NCBI GenBank assembly: GCA_018645865.1
Contig: JABGVU010000079.1
Location: 1 to 38,597, forward strand
Direction: 5' to 3'
DNA from: Flavobacteriales bacterium
Lineage (GTDB): Bacteria > Bacteroidota > Bacteroidia > Flavobacteriales > BACL11
Length of the DNA: 38,597 nucleotides
The translations under genes and the position numbers were made by a program. Positions 27,331 to 38,169 of the stretch are shown one piece after another (the stretch's first letter is position 1; every line of letters starts with the position of its first letter). The notes beneath the pieces were generated by a model, which was not told where the DNA came from, made no database searches, and saw only the letters and a list, made by a program, of their open reading frames with translations.

Positions 27331-28244
27331 TAGAAATATATTGGATGAGCATGTAATTTTCCATTACTAAGCTCTAAAGTTGGCATTGGGAATTTTATAA
27401 AACCCAAAGAATGTAAAACTGTATTAAGTAATTTATTTTTTGTTTTTACCCTAGTTAAATCAACATCTAATGAAAGCAGAAACTGTCTTCTTCTCGGAGA
27501 ATCATTTTTCTTTTGATAAGCAGAAAGCATTCCATTAGCACCATGTCCTACTGCAACATTTAACCATTGAGGGAAATTGGTAGTTTGAATATCAAATAAA
27601 TATTTTAGATTAAATGATAACCAGTAATTTTGTCCGTTATAATCTTTTAAAGCTCTTTGCAAATGATTCCCTCCTAACTGTTCAGTATTTTTATTAGCCC
27701 ATTCTGAAGGAGAATATGAGTATTTAAGTTGTATTCTTTGCTCATTCCATTTTAATGCTTGGCCAATTGCCAATAAGGAACCTATAGTGTTTGCTAATAA
27801 GTCTCCTGATGAAGCTCCCCATTCTGCTGATTGACCATCTAACACTTCTATAATTGTTAAAAAAAAAGTTCCTGTCAAACCACCATACCAAATTGCATTT
27901 TTTCGTTTCATCCCAGTCCATTTGTAAGCCTTAATTCCTGCAACACCACTATAGTAAGAAGATGTCATATGGCCTAATTTATCCATTTGTAGCCATTCCC
28001 CATTATCATTTATAAAATGGAAACTACTTTTAGGATAATCAGTATACCAAAGTTGATTTAAACCTACTAAAGAAACAGTATAGATTGCAGCCTCAGAAAA
28101 TAATAATACATTTCTCTTTTTCTTATCTATAATGGTAGGTGAGTCTATACCCCAACCATTTTTTTGATAGGTTGTAGTTTTCCAGTCCTGAGCATTTATT
28201 TGCAAATAAAAACAAGCAAATAATATCAGAAATAAATGTCTCAT
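27330..28244 (-). CDS. DUF2279-family secreted/outer-membrane protein
   Basis: Signal peptide; WLQMDKLGHMTSSYYSG, SAEWGASSGDLLANTIGSLLAIGQ. Confidence 0.75.
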   Translation of the reverse strand: MRHLFLILFACFYLQINAQDWKTTTYQKNGWGIDSPTIIDKKKRNVLLFSEAAIYTVSLVGLNQLWYTDYPKSSFHFINDNGEWLQMDKLGHMTSSYYSGVAGIKAYKWTGMKRKNAIWYGGLTGTFFLTIIEVLDGQSAEWGASSGDLLANTIGSLLAIGQALKWNEQRIQLKYSYSPSEWANKNTEQLGGNHLQRALKDYNGQNYWLSFNLKYLFDIQTTNFPQWLNVAVGHGANGMLSAYQKKNDSPRRRQFLLSLDVDLTRVKTKNKLLNTVLHSLGFIKFPMPTLELSNGKLHAHPIYF

Positions 28245-29645
28245 TTACAAGATAGTTGCCTTAGCATCTTCCAAGATATCAAATGCTTTTTCTTGTGTAG
28301 AAGCTTCAGCATAAGTACGCAAAACAGGCTCAGTACCTGAAGGACGAATCAAAAGCCAAGTATCAGCATCAAAAAAGAATTTAAAGCCATCAATAGTTTC
28401 AATTCTATCAACCTTATATTTTCCGAATTGAGTAAACTCTCCTGCTTTACAATCTTCAATGATTTTTAGTTTCTTATCATTATCAATATGCAAATCAATA
28501 CGCTCAAAAGCAAACTCACCAACAATTGCATAAACCTCATCAATTAAGTTTTCTAGTGATTTTCCTGATTTTGCCATAAATTCAAACAGAATTAATCCCA
28601 TCCAAATTCCATCACGCTCAGGAATATGACCTGAAGTAGCAATACCTCCTGATTCCTCTCCTCCTAGCAACACATCTTCAGTTATCATTTTTCCTGCAAT
28701 ATGCTTAAAGCCAATCTGAACCGTTTCTTGATCCAAATCATAATACTTACACATTTGTTCTACTTTAACAGAACAAGAAAATGCAGTAACTACTTTTCCT
28801 GACATTCCTTTATATTTCACCATGTAGTGAATTAGTAAAAGGATAATATGATGTGAATCAACAAAATTTCCTTTACTATCATAAAGCCCAATTCTATCAG
28901 CATCACCATCAGTAGCTAAACCACAATCCAACTTATTATTTTTCATCAATTCCGAAAACTCTTGCAAGTTCCTGTGAATTGGCTCTGGAGCAGTGCCTAA
29001 AAACCCAGGGTTATCATCACAATGCAATAAAGTAGCCTCAGGTAATAAGCGTTTTACAGCATTCATTCCAGCACCAAACATAGCATCATAAGCAAAATTC
29101 ATATCTGAATTACGGATAGCATTTAAATCAAAACTTGCGGCCGCATGCTTGCAATACATATCTTCCAAATCAACATAAATTACTTTACCTTCAGCAACCA
29201 AATCCTCCATACTCATTGCATTATAATCTACTGAATTAGCATTAGGAATTCTATTTTCAACAGCTGTAATATCAGCAGGTAAAAGCGGACCACCAAAATC
29301 ACCTTTTAATTTATAACCATTATAAGATGGCGGATTATGAGAAGCAGTAATCCCCACACCCAAAGATGCTTTTTCTTTCACCACACCTAAGGAAACCATA
29401 GGAGTAGAAACAAAGCCTTTTGCAATTTTCACCAATACTCCTTTACTAGCTAAAACCTTAGCAGCAGTTTCTGCAAACAGTTCTCCTGAAAAACGGCAAT
29501 CATGTCCAATTACTACTGAAGGGTTATCATTATTCTCGTTCAACCAATCGGCCACAGCAATACTTACTTTTGCTACATTATCAGTAGTGTATTCCTTTGC
29601 AATAATGGCTCTCCAACCATCTGTTCCAAACTTAATCTTTGTCAT
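28245..29645 (-). CDS. Phosphoglucomutase/phosphomannomutase family protein
   Basis: KFGTDGWRAII, GVGITASHNPPSYNGYK (active Ser), TDGDADRIGLYD, GGEESGGIA, RPSGTEPVLRTYAEA. Confidence 0.95.
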   Translation of the reverse strand: MTKIKFGTDGWRAIIAKEYTTDNVAKVSIAVADWLNENNDNPSVVIGHDCRFSGELFAETAAKVLASKGVLVKIAKGFVSTPMVSLGVVKEKASLGVGITASHNPPSYNGYKLKGDFGGPLLPADITAVENRIPNANSVDYNAMSMEDLVAEGKVIYVDLEDMYCKHAAASFDLNAIRNSDMNFAYDAMFGAGMNAVKRLLPEATLLHCDDNPGFLGTAPEPIHRNLQEFSELMKNNKLDCGLATDGDADRIGLYDSKGNFVDSHHIILLLIHYMVKYKGMSGKVVTAFSCSVKVEQMCKYYDLDQETVQIGFKHIAGKMITEDVLLGGEESGGIATSGHIPERDGIWMGLILFEFMAKSGKSLENLIDEVYAIVGEFAFERIDLHIDNDKKLKIIEDCKAGEFTQFGKYKVDRIETIDGFKFFFDADTWLLIRPSGTEPVLRTYAEASTQEKAFDILEDAKATIL

Positions 29646-29679
29646 TTTTCTTTCTTAAATTGGTTGCAAATTTATACAA

Positions 29680-30750
29680 TTAACGCATAATTTCCCTCTT
29701 ATTTAATGCCTTTTGATATTTACGCGCATTTATGAGGTGTTTGGCATAAGTTTTCGCAAAATTATGATAGCCAGTAAAATCCTCTTTAGCACACATAAAA
29801 ATATAATTATGTTCGCTTGCATTCAACACAGCATCAATTGCATTAATTGAGGGAATACAGATAGGACCAGGAGGTAAGCCTTTGTTCTTATAAGTGTTAT
29901 AAGGCGAATCAACTTTTTTATCTTTATTCAACACTCTCTTTATTGTAAAATCACCAAGTGCAAAAATAAGCGTTGGATCAGATTCTAACTTCATCCGTTT
30001 TTTCAAACGATTAAGGTATAATCCCGCAATCTCAGGGCGTTCATCTTTTTTTATACTTTGCTCTTTTTCCACTATTGAAGCCAAAACTGCAACTTGATAA
30101 TAATTAAATTTTATTTCAGCAGCTTTTTTCTTTCGATTAGAATTCCAGAAATCTGAATACTCTTTTACCATTCTATTCACAAAACCCTCTACTGAAGTGT
30201 TCCAATAAAATTCATAAGTATTAGGAATAAATAAACAAGCTACATTGTCAGTGTTAAGTTTTAATTTATTTAAGAATGTAGTATCAGTAATATATTTTAT
30301 AATTGATAAAGAATCCGCTTCTATTTGACTAGCAATTTTACCAGCTAACTGCTCTTTATTTCTCAAATTATTAAAGGTAACTTTTATTGGCGTTTGCTTA
30401 CCTGAACGCAATAAATTAACTAAATCATTATTATTTACTGCTCTATTAATTCTATACCTGCCTGCTTTAATATTAGTATCGTATTTTTTTTGTCTTGCTA
30501 ACCACTCAAAGGAGTTGGCGTTTATCAATAATCCATTTTCTGAAAGCACTTTTACTACATCAGAAAATTCAGAATTACTTGGAATGTAAATATATTTCTC
30601 GGTATTATCAGGTAAAACTACATTGGGTTGATATACTCTTGAATACAACTCATACACCATGCCAACACAGCCAAGTATTGCAAGAAGAATAAATGCAGTT
30701 ACAAACTTACGGAAAGATGATTTTTTCTTAGATTTTATTTTTCTTTTCAA
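29680..30750 (-). CDS. mltG: Endolytic murein transglycosylase MltG
   Basis: N-terminal TM; VAVLASIVEKEQSIKKDERPEIAGLYLNRLKKRMKLESDPTLIFALGDFT; SPYNTYKNKGLPPGPICIPSINAIDAVLN. Confidence 0.95.
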   Translation of the reverse strand: MKRKIKSKKKSSFRKFVTAFILLAILGCVGMVYELYSRVYQPNVVLPDNTEKYIYIPSNSEFSDVVKVLSENGLLINANSFEWLARQKKYDTNIKAGRYRINRAVNNNDLVNLLRSGKQTPIKVTFNNLRNKEQLAGKIASQIEADSLSIIKYITDTTFLNKLKLNTDNVACLFIPNTYEFYWNTSVEGFVNRMVKEYSDFWNSNRKKKAAEIKFNYYQVAVLASIVEKEQSIKKDERPEIAGLYLNRLKKRMKLESDPTLIFALGDFTIKRVLNKDKKVDSPYNTYKNKGLPPGPICIPSINAIDAVLNASEHNYIFMCAKEDFTGYHNFAKTYAKHLINARKYQKALNKREIMR

Positions 30751-30751
30751 A

Positions 30752-32596
30752 TTATAGATTTTTTAAAATTAATCTTGCATTATGATTCGGAGCAATTTCT
30801 AAAATTTTATTGAGATATACTTTTACATCTTTCATTTTATTTTGCATTTGTGCTGAAAGAACTAAATTTTCATAGGCTAATATATAATCAGGATCTAAAG
30901 CAATGGCTTGTTTTAAATACAAATCTGCTTTTAGGGAATTTTGCTGTAAGATGAATATATACCCTAAATTTAGGTGTATCTCTTTATGTGTAGGATTAAG
31001 AGCTAATGCAGTTTCAAAAATTACTTTAGCTGCTTTTAGTTGTTTGTTATCAATTAGAAAAGCTCCTAACTTTAATTTATAATCAATTACGAACGGCATA
31101 AGAGAAACTGCATTATCATAATACCTTTTAGCATCCACTGTTAAGTTTTTTAATGCAAATACCTCAGCCATTCTACTATAAGCTAATGCCAAGTCACTAT
31201 TATTGTGTTTTAGGGAGTCAATGAGATTACTCATCACAAAATTAATTAGGCCTTTATTATCACCCTTAAGATAGAAATATTGTATGAAAGAAGGGAAATC
31301 AATAGCTGTATTATTAAGTAGAGTAAATGCACTATCCAAATATATTGGATTTTGCTCAAAGCTTTCAAAACGCTTTAAATAAGCCTTTGCCTTTGATAAA
31401 TTAGTTGGAGTATCATTATTGATGGCAAATAAACCTAAGAAATTTCCTTTTTCATTTTTTATAGTGGAAGGAATCGCTATTTTATGGTCAGTAATACTTA
31501 CATGCTGTATGTCAGTAGAGGTTGATTTTGGCATGTGACAAGAAATACAATTCTGAGTTTCTTCCTCTTTACAATCAATATGACATTGCATGCATTTATT
31601 ATCAAAATATCTAGTGGATAAATTAGTTACACTTTTGTGCGGATCATGGCATGTAACACAAGTAACCTCAGAAGATTTAAAACAAGCGCTTTGCTTTAAT
31701 CTATCCACATGTGAGGCCATTATAAATGACTCTTCATTTTCATACTTTGGCAAGTAGACATCCATCACCTCACTTAAATGCTGACCGGGTTTAAAATCAG
31801 TGAATTTTTTTCCTTCATTTAAAATCGCTGTACCTTGTAAATGACACCTTTGGCAAACGTCAAACTGCAAATCCAAAGGTAATCTTTTAGGATTTACAAT
31901 TGAATAATCTATGTATTTTGAGGTATCAATAATATTCCCAGCCAACTTTTGTTTTACATGCACCTCACCGGGCCCATGGCATCTTTCACAATCTATTCCA
32001 CTAGATATAAATTCATATTTATTAAGAGAACCCTCTACATGATTTGGGTAAGCATTATGGCAACTCATACACTCTAACCCAATTTCACGAGAAAAACGCG
32101 TGTTATTTCCATTTTCAAATCCAGGCGGTAAGTCTGAAATTTTATCTTGACAATAATAAGTATACGGCATTTGGTACACATAGCCATTAATTTCAAATAA
32201 GTGAGAATTAGTATGTTGCCCACTACCTATCTTATAGTTTACTTTTTTGATGAGTTGATGCGTAGTATCCTTTCCTTTTATTCGGAATTCTTTTAAATAC
32301 AGACTATCATTCTGCCAAAAAGGTTGGTAGGATAAATTTTTAATAGTATCCTTAATTATTGGCATTTCAGAATTCGATAAAGCTGAATACTCTTTTGTGG
32401 CAAAATGAAAGGATTTTCCCATTCCTGTTTGCATATAGGAATCATAGATTTCAGCATGACAAGCCCTGCACTGCTCTTTATCTATGTACCTTACAGTATC
32501 ATTATGATTTAAATATTCGGTATAAGTACTTACCTCCCCTCTTTGACAAGCAAACAAAAGGATAGAAACAATAAATAGTATTAAACTATTTTTCAT
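30752..32596 (-). CDS. Multihaem cytochrome c lipoprotein with C-terminal TPR region
   Basis: Seven CXXCH motifs (CRACH, CMSCH, CERCH, CQRCH, CVTCH, CMQCH, CISCH); lipobox LLFACQRG; TPR-like HLNLGYIFILQQNSLKADLYLKQAIALDPDYILAYENL. Confidence 0.9.
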   Translation of the reverse strand: MKNSLILFIVSILLFACQRGEVSTYTEYLNHNDTVRYIDKEQCRACHAEIYDSYMQTGMGKSFHFATKEYSALSNSEMPIIKDTIKNLSYQPFWQNDSLYLKEFRIKGKDTTHQLIKKVNYKIGSGQHTNSHLFEINGYVYQMPYTYYCQDKISDLPPGFENGNNTRFSREIGLECMSCHNAYPNHVEGSLNKYEFISSGIDCERCHGPGEVHVKQKLAGNIIDTSKYIDYSIVNPKRLPLDLQFDVCQRCHLQGTAILNEGKKFTDFKPGQHLSEVMDVYLPKYENEESFIMASHVDRLKQSACFKSSEVTCVTCHDPHKSVTNLSTRYFDNKCMQCHIDCKEEETQNCISCHMPKSTSTDIQHVSITDHKIAIPSTIKNEKGNFLGLFAINNDTPTNLSKAKAYLKRFESFEQNPIYLDSAFTLLNNTAIDFPSFIQYFYLKGDNKGLINFVMSNLIDSLKHNNSDLALAYSRMAEVFALKNLTVDAKRYYDNAVSLMPFVIDYKLKLGAFLIDNKQLKAAKVIFETALALNPTHKEIHLNLGYIFILQQNSLKADLYLKQAIALDPDYILAYENLVLSAQMQNKMKDVKVYLNKILEIAPNHNARLILKNL

Positions 32597-33060
32597 CTCT
32601 TGAGCACATAATTGTTTTGGCGTACCATTTCAAAACCAACAGATTGAAATAAAGCCAAACTTGCTTTATTATCCGATAAAATTCCTGTGTGCAATTGCTT
32701 TAAATCTAATTTTTTCCAAGCGTACTTAATAAGTAAAGTAAGTGATTGTTTAGCAAAACCTTTTCGCCTATATTCCTTAAGAATAACGATACCTACTCCT
32801 GCGTTTTGTTTTTTAAAATTGTATTCATATAAATCAATACAACCTATTGCTTTTCCTTGCCAATCAATTACAAATCGAAACTGCTCTGCAATAGCAATAT
32901 CTTGTTTAGCATGACTTATATAATTTGCTAATTGTGTTAATGAAAACGGTTCAGTTGTACCACTAACTGACCAAAGTGATTTATCATTTTCTAGTGAAAA
33001 TAGAAAATCCAAATCAGTAACTTCTAAAGTCCTAAGCTTTATTTCAGCAGATACTAGCAT
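32593..33060 (-). CDS. GNAT-family N-acetyltransferase
   Basis: IKLRTLEVTDLDFLFSLENDKSLW, VGIVILKEYRRKGFAKQSL, NKASLALFQSVGFE; ATG at 33060 preferred. Confidence 0.9.
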   Translation of the reverse strand: MLVSAEIKLRTLEVTDLDFLFSLENDKSLWSVSGTTEPFSLTQLANYISHAKQDIAIAEQFRFVIDWQGKAIGCIDLYEYNFKKQNAGVGIVILKEYRRKGFAKQSLTLLIKYAWKKLDLKQLHTGILSDNKASLALFQSVGFEMVRQNNYVLKR

Positions 33061-33827
33061 GCAAATTCGCCAGCAAACACCATGCTTGCTTCTGCGCTTA
33101 ACCAAATATTACGGTAACCGCCATTAAACTCTTCAAAGCTAACTGTCAATTCACCACCCTTAGTTTTTACATTCACAAGTGTTTCTTCAATGCAGTTTGC
33201 ATAGTGCATAGCAATAGCTGTGGCTACAACACCTGTTCCGCAACTTAGCGTTTCAGCTTCCACGCCTCTTTCATAAGTCCGTACTTGCAACTCACTAGCA
33301 TCCAAAACAAAATTTACATTTATTCCTTCCTTTTTAAAAGGAATTGAATTTCTTATTTTTTTTCCTTGTTTGTTAACATCAATATACTCCAACTCGTCCA
33401 CCATTTCAATATAATGAGGTGAGCCTGTATTCAACAATAAACCATCACCTACGCCTTCAATTTCTTTGACATCTTGCATTTGTAGATAAATACCATCATC
33501 CATTAACCTTCCTTTATGTTCTCCATCAATTGCCATAAAAGTAGTTTCATCTTCAATCATTTCTAACATTTGAGCAAAAGCGATTATACATCTCCCTCCA
33601 TTCCCACACATGCTGGACTGTTTACCGTCAGCATTAAAATAAATCATCTCAAAATCAAGAGTATCATGCTCACGCAATAGAATAAAACCATCTGCACCAA
33701 TTCCCATTCTTCTCTCACAGAGTGCAGCAATTAAATTATTATCAGTTATGTCAAATTCTTTTTCTCTATCATCAATAATGATAAAATCATTCCCTGTCCC
33801 TTGGTATTTATAAAATTCTATAATCAT
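33054..33827 (-). CDS. dapF: Diaminopimelate epimerase
   Basis: FYKYQGTGNDFIIIDD, SSMCGNGGRCI, ETLSCGTGVVATAIA (both catalytic Cys present). Confidence 0.96.
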   Translation of the reverse strand: MIIEFYKYQGTGNDFIIIDDREKEFDITDNNLIAALCERRMGIGADGFILLREHDTLDFEMIYFNADGKQSSMCGNGGRCIIAFAQMLEMIEDETTFMAIDGEHKGRLMDDGIYLQMQDVKEIEGVGDGLLLNTGSPHYIEMVDELEYIDVNKQGKKIRNSIPFKKEGINVNFVLDASELQVRTYERGVEAETLSCGTGVVATAIAMHYANCIEETLVNVKTKGGELTVSFEEFNGGYRNIWLSAEASMVFAGEFAC

Positions 33828-34002
33828 GTGGTAAAAGTAGAAAAATAGTTGTTGGTTATAAGTTATTAGTTGTTAGTTTTTAATAATCAAGAATAAGCAA
33901 CAATCAAAAAGCTTTACCTAATCTTTAATTTTACCAGTTCCTGTAGGCTCATTTACTTATAAAACCTATTTTTGCATTTCTTTAATAACTAAAAAAAATC
34001 GC

Positions 34003-35442
34003 ATGTCAGCATCTTATGAATTAAAATTGAATGATTGGATAAATAAAGAAAAATTAGGAGTAAATTTATTAAACTCTGTAGGCACTTTAATGTATGATAA
34101 AGGAATTGAATTAGTCCTTTTCAGAAATCAATTATTAGAAATTGGGGTTTCAGAATTAATGAATACTATTTTTTATGCTAACAATGTAGTAAATAGAAAG
34201 GTAAATATTGAAACTGCTGCTGCATTAGCTAATGAAATGTTAAACCTGGACTTAGCTCCTTCAAAATTAGATATTGGCTTACTAAGTGCTGAATATTTTG
34301 AGCAAGACGCAACTGATGTAAATGCTTTCTTAACTGAAAAACTAGCTAACTTTATTGGTACCGACAAGGACAAAGTTAAACCAAAAGATGTTATCCTTTA
34401 TGGATTTGGTAGAATTGGAAGGCTTGCAGCCAGAGAGCTTGTAAAACAAGCTGGGAAAGGACAACAATTAAGATTAAAAGCTATAGTTGTAAGACGATTA
34501 ACTGATGCCCAAATTATTAAAAGAGCTGATTTGTTAAGAAACGATTCTGTTCATGGTGCTTTTAAAGGAGTTGTTGATGTGGATTTGCCAAACCAAGCTA
34601 TTCTTGTTAACGGACAAGTTATCAAACTTATTGATGGAGGAAACCCAGAAGATATTGACTATACTATACATGGAATTGATAATGCTTTATTAATTGATAA
34701 TACAGGAGCATTTACCGATAAAGAAGCTTTATCAATACATTTACAATCCAAAGGAGTAAATAAAGTATTATTAACAGCTCCTGGGAAAGGAATTCCAAAT
34801 ATTGTTTATGGAATTAACTCTAAAGAAATTGATGTTGATGCAACTGATATTTTTTCAGCAGCATCCTGTACAACAAACTGTATTGCTCCTATTTTACATG
34901 TAGTTGAAAACAAATATGGCGTAAACAAAGGACATTTAGAAACTGTGCATTCTTATACCAATGACCAAAACTTATTGGACAACATGCACAACAAACCAAG
35001 AAGAGGGAGATCGGCAGCTATTAACATGGTAATCACTTCAACAGGAGCAGGCAATGCTGTTACTAAAGTTATTCCTTCTTTAGTAGGCAAACTTTCAGCA
35101 AATGCTGTTCGTGTTCCTACCCCAAATGTTTCATTAGCAATTTTAAAGCTGAACTTAAATAAAGCGACTTCATTAAAGGATATTAATGAAACAATAAGAG
35201 AGGCAGCTTTAAAAGGAAGTTTAGTAAACCAAATTAACTATCAAATTGATCCTGAATTAGTATCTACTGACGTTATAGGAAACAACTGCTGCTCGGTATA
35301 TGACAGTAAAGCAACTATTGTTACTGAAAATGGTGAGGATGTAGTACTTTATGTTTGGTATGACAATGAGTTTGGTTACACAAAGCAAGTTATCCGTTTA
35401 GCAAAGCTAATTGCTAAAGTAAGAAGATTAACTTACTATTAA
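34003..35442 (+). CDS. gap: Glyceraldehyde-3-phosphate dehydrogenase, long form with ~125-aa N-terminal extension
   Basis: LYGFGRIGRLAAREL, FSAASCTTNCIAPILHVVE (catalytic Cys), VWYDNEFGYTKQVIRL. Confidence 0.93.
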   Translation: MSASYELKLNDWINKEKLGVNLLNSVGTLMYDKGIELVLFRNQLLEIGVSELMNTIFYANNVVNRKVNIETAAALANEMLNLDLAPSKLDIGLLSAEYFEQDATDVNAFLTEKLANFIGTDKDKVKPKDVILYGFGRIGRLAARELVKQAGKGQQLRLKAIVVRRLTDAQIIKRADLLRNDSVHGAFKGVVDVDLPNQAILVNGQVIKLIDGGNPEDIDYTIHGIDNALLIDNTGAFTDKEALSIHLQSKGVNKVLLTAPGKGIPNIVYGINSKEIDVDATDIFSAASCTTNCIAPILHVVENKYGVNKGHLETVHSYTNDQNLLDNMHNKPRRGRSAAINMVITSTGAGNAVTKVIPSLVGKLSANAVRVPTPNVSLAILKLNLNKATSLKDINETIREAALKGSLVNQINYQIDPELVSTDVIGNNCCSVYDSKATIVTENGEDVVLYVWYDNEFGYTKQVIRLAKLIAKVRRLTYY

Positions 35443-35454
35443 TATTCACGCAAG

Positions 35455-36021
35455 TTGAAGTTAAAAGAAAATTATTTTCTTTGGTATAAGTTACTAAATT
35501 CATCTTTTACAGGCTTATCAATTGGTATATTGTTTACAATTTACCAACCACTAACCAACCCTTCTATTTACTCCTTAGGTGGTATTGTATTGGCTGCAGC
35601 AATGTTGGTTATTGCTAAGTTTTACGACAGATTATTAAATATCCGTAAGTTTTTTCAAATCTCAATGGGGGTTGAAATAGTAATACTGATGACTTTGCTA
35701 ATATTTATAGTTCTGCAATACACTTTTACTTCAGCTATTTTGGTATACATAGGTTATCAATTTACTTTTATTTTTGGAGGCTATTTGGTTAGAGCCGAAA
35801 CGCTAGTTGCAAAGGATAAAGAACTATTAGGGAAAATTGATATTAATAAACAATTGGGCTATTTAATCGGTTTAGGGCTTTCATTTATATTTTACAAAGC
35901 ATTGAAATACGGATTTGAACTTACAATTGCAAAAACACAAATTTATATTTTGCATTATTTCTTAATTAGTCTGCAAACTATTATTATTGTAGTATTAGCC
36001 AATTCTTTTAATTGGAAATAA
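35455..36021 (+). CDS. Hypothetical membrane protein (188 aa), TTG start
   Basis: Several hydrophobic segments; ORF starts 12 nt after gap stop. Confidence 0.6.
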   Translation: MKLKENYFLWYKLLNSSFTGLSIGILFTIYQPLTNPSIYSLGGIVLAAAMLVIAKFYDRLLNIRKFFQISMGVEIVILMTLLIFIVLQYTFTSAILVYIGYQFTFIFGGYLVRAETLVAKDKELLGKIDINKQLGYLIGLGLSFIFYKALKYGFELTIAKTQIYILHYFLISLQTIIIVVLANSFNWK

Positions 36022-36079
36022 AAGAGACAAGCAAATATTTGGCTCTATAAATCTAATTATCATTAAACGATCAGCAACA

Positions 36080-37126
36080 TTACATCTCATCAAAATCAAT
36101 CACTAAATTGACTGATGCTGGCCTAGCTTGACATCCTAACACATAACCTTCAGCAACTTCATCTTCCGATAAAGAATAATTAGCATCCATAGTAACACTA
36201 CCTTCCATTACTTTAGCCCTACAAGTGCAACATACAGCACCTTTACACGAAAAAGGTACGTCAGCACCTTGTTGCATAGCAGCATCCAGTATTGTTTGTC
36301 CTTTATTTGAAAGCGTAAATTCAAAATCCTCTCCATCAACACTTACCCGTACATTTGAAATAATTTCATCAGAATCATTATCAGTAATATTTCTTTTTTC
36401 AACAGTTGTAAATCGCTCAAAATTTATTTTTTTCTGGGTTATATTATTCAGTAGCAGTAATTCATTAGCATTGTCAATCAACTCCCCAGGTCCACAAATA
36501 AAATAAGCATCCGCAGTTTTTAAGGGTATAAAAGTATTCAATAATTGCTGAATCGTATTCTTGTCCAGCCTTCCGTTTATAGCTCCAGCAACACCCTGTC
36601 TTGAGTATGCATTATGTATTTTTAATCGATCCGAATTATCTATTTGCAATTGTTGTAATTCCTCAGCAAACATGCTCGAATCTTTCGTTTTATTTCCGTA
36701 GATAAGAGTAAATTTTACATCACTTTGTTTTGCTAATTCTGTTTTTATCATAGAAATAATTGGGGTAACACCACTACCAGCACAAATTCCTACAATATGT
36801 TTGTTATTTCCGTTAATTACGAAGTTTCCTGATGGTGGCATAACCTGCAAAACATCTCCCTGTTTAACACTTTCTGTCAAAAAAGTAGACATCTTTCCCG
36901 TTTCTACTTTTTTTACTCCTATAGTTACACCTTCAGTGTTCATACTACAAATAGAATATGCTCTTCTAACTTCTTCTCCATCTATATCCTTTTTTATAGT
37001 AATATATTGCCCTGCTTCAAATTGAAATAAAACATTATTACTTACATCAAAACTAATCGCAACTGCATCAGGAGTAAGTCTGACAACACTTATAATTGTT
37101 AAAGGGTGGAACTTATTCATAATCAT
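36080..37126 (-). CDS. paaE: 1,2-phenylacetyl-CoA epoxidase reductase subunit PaaE
   Basis: FNR-type domain (QYITIKKDIDGEEVRRAYSICS, CAGSGVTPIISMIKT) plus C-terminal 2Fe-2S ferredoxin CKGAVCCTCRAKVMEG. Confidence 0.9.
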   Translation of the reverse strand: MIMNKFHPLTIISVVRLTPDAVAISFDVSNNVLFQFEAGQYITIKKDIDGEEVRRAYSICSMNTEGVTIGVKKVETGKMSTFLTESVKQGDVLQVMPPSGNFVINGNNKHIVGICAGSGVTPIISMIKTELAKQSDVKFTLIYGNKTKDSSMFAEELQQLQIDNSDRLKIHNAYSRQGVAGAINGRLDKNTIQQLLNTFIPLKTADAYFICGPGELIDNANELLLLNNITQKKINFERFTTVEKRNITDNDSDEIISNVRVSVDGEDFEFTLSNKGQTILDAAMQQGADVPFSCKGAVCCTCRAKVMEGSVTMDANYSLSEDEVAEGYVLGCQARPASVNLVIDFDEM

Positions 37127-37208
37127 AAAATTTCTGCAAAAATATCATTTTAGATAAAAACGAATAGTATATTGTGACAAATATCATATATAGGAAAACA
37201 TAAATTCA

Positions 37209-37216
37209 TAAATTTG
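37209..37216 (+). promoter_or_regulatory. -7 element TAAATTTG upstream of paaA
   Basis: TAnnTTTG match 19 nt before ATG at 37235. Confidence 0.45.
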
Positions 37217-37234
37217 CATAACAAAATATTTACT

Positions 37235-38158
37235 ATGAACGAAATTAAATTTCAAGATCGCATTGATGCCGAAATAAAGATTGAGCCTAAGGATTGGATG
37301 CCTGATGCTTACAGAAAACATTTAATTCGTCAAATTTCCCAACACGCACATTCCGAAATTATTGGAATGCAACCTGAAGGAAATTGGATTACTAGAGCTC
37401 CATCACTTAGAGCTAAAATGATATTATTAGCCAAAGTACAGGATGAAGCTGGGCATGGCTTGTATTTATATTCTGCCTGTGAAACTTTAGGTATCTCTCG
37501 TGAAGAATTGGTACAACAACTTCATGAAGGAAAAGCAAAATACTCTTCCATTTTTAATTACCCTACTTTAAGCTGGGCTGATATGGGCGCTGTAGGTTGG
37601 CTAGTTGATGGTGCCGCTATTGTTAATCAAGTTTCTTTACAAAGAACTTCTTACGGGCCTTATTCCAGAGGAATGGTTAAGATTTGTAAAGAAGAAAGTT
37701 TTCACCAAAGGCAAGGATATGAAATAATGGCAGAAATGGCAAAAGGAACTGCTGAACAAAAAGCTATGGCACAGGATGCTTTAAATCGTTTTTGGTGGCC
37801 CTCCATTATGATGTTTGGTCCACAGGATTCTGATTCTCCAAGAACAGGAAATGCTATGAAGTGGAAAATAAAAAGACAAACTAATGACGCTTTGCGCCAA
37901 GATTTTATTGACAAAACTGTAGGGCAAGCTGAAGTTATTGGGCTTACTATTCCTGACCCAGATTTAAAATGGAATGATGAAAGACAAAGTTATGATTTCG
38001 GTGAAATGAATTGGGAGGAATTTTGGAATGTAGTGAATGGAAATGGTCCTTGTAACAAGCAGAGATTAGCACATCATAAAAAAGCCCATTATGAAGGAAA
38101 ATGGGTGCGTGATGCAGCAAAAGCATACACTAAAAAACAAGAATTAGTAGCAAATTAA
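37235..38158 (+). CDS. paaA: 1,2-phenylacetyl-CoA epoxidase subunit PaaA
   Basis: [72 protein letters not shown] di-iron motif. Confidence 0.96.
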   Translation: MNEIKFQDRIDAEIKIEPKDWMPDAYRKHLIRQISQHAHSEIIGMQPEGNWITRAPSLRAKMILLAKVQDEAGHGLYLYSACETLGISREELVQQLHEGKAKYSSIFNYPTLSWADMGAVGWLVDGAAIVNQVSLQRTSYGPYSRGMVKICKEESFHQRQGYEIMAEMAKGTAEQKAMAQDALNRFWWPSIMMFGPQDSDSPRTGNAMKWKIKRQTNDALRQDFIDKTVGQAEVIGLTIPDPDLKWNDERQSYDFGEMNWEEFWNVVNGNGPCNKQRLAHHKKAHYEGKWVRDAAKAYTKKQELVAN

Positions 38159-38169
38159 ATATATATATT

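Noticed and set aside
30495-32565. Plus-strand ORFs opposite mltG and the multihaem cytochrome
   Set aside because: Antisense to strongly supported genes
34003-35442. Possible gene fusion in the long GAPDH
   Set aside because: A ~480-aa GAPDH with N-terminal extension is a known form in Bacteroidota, so not reported as novel
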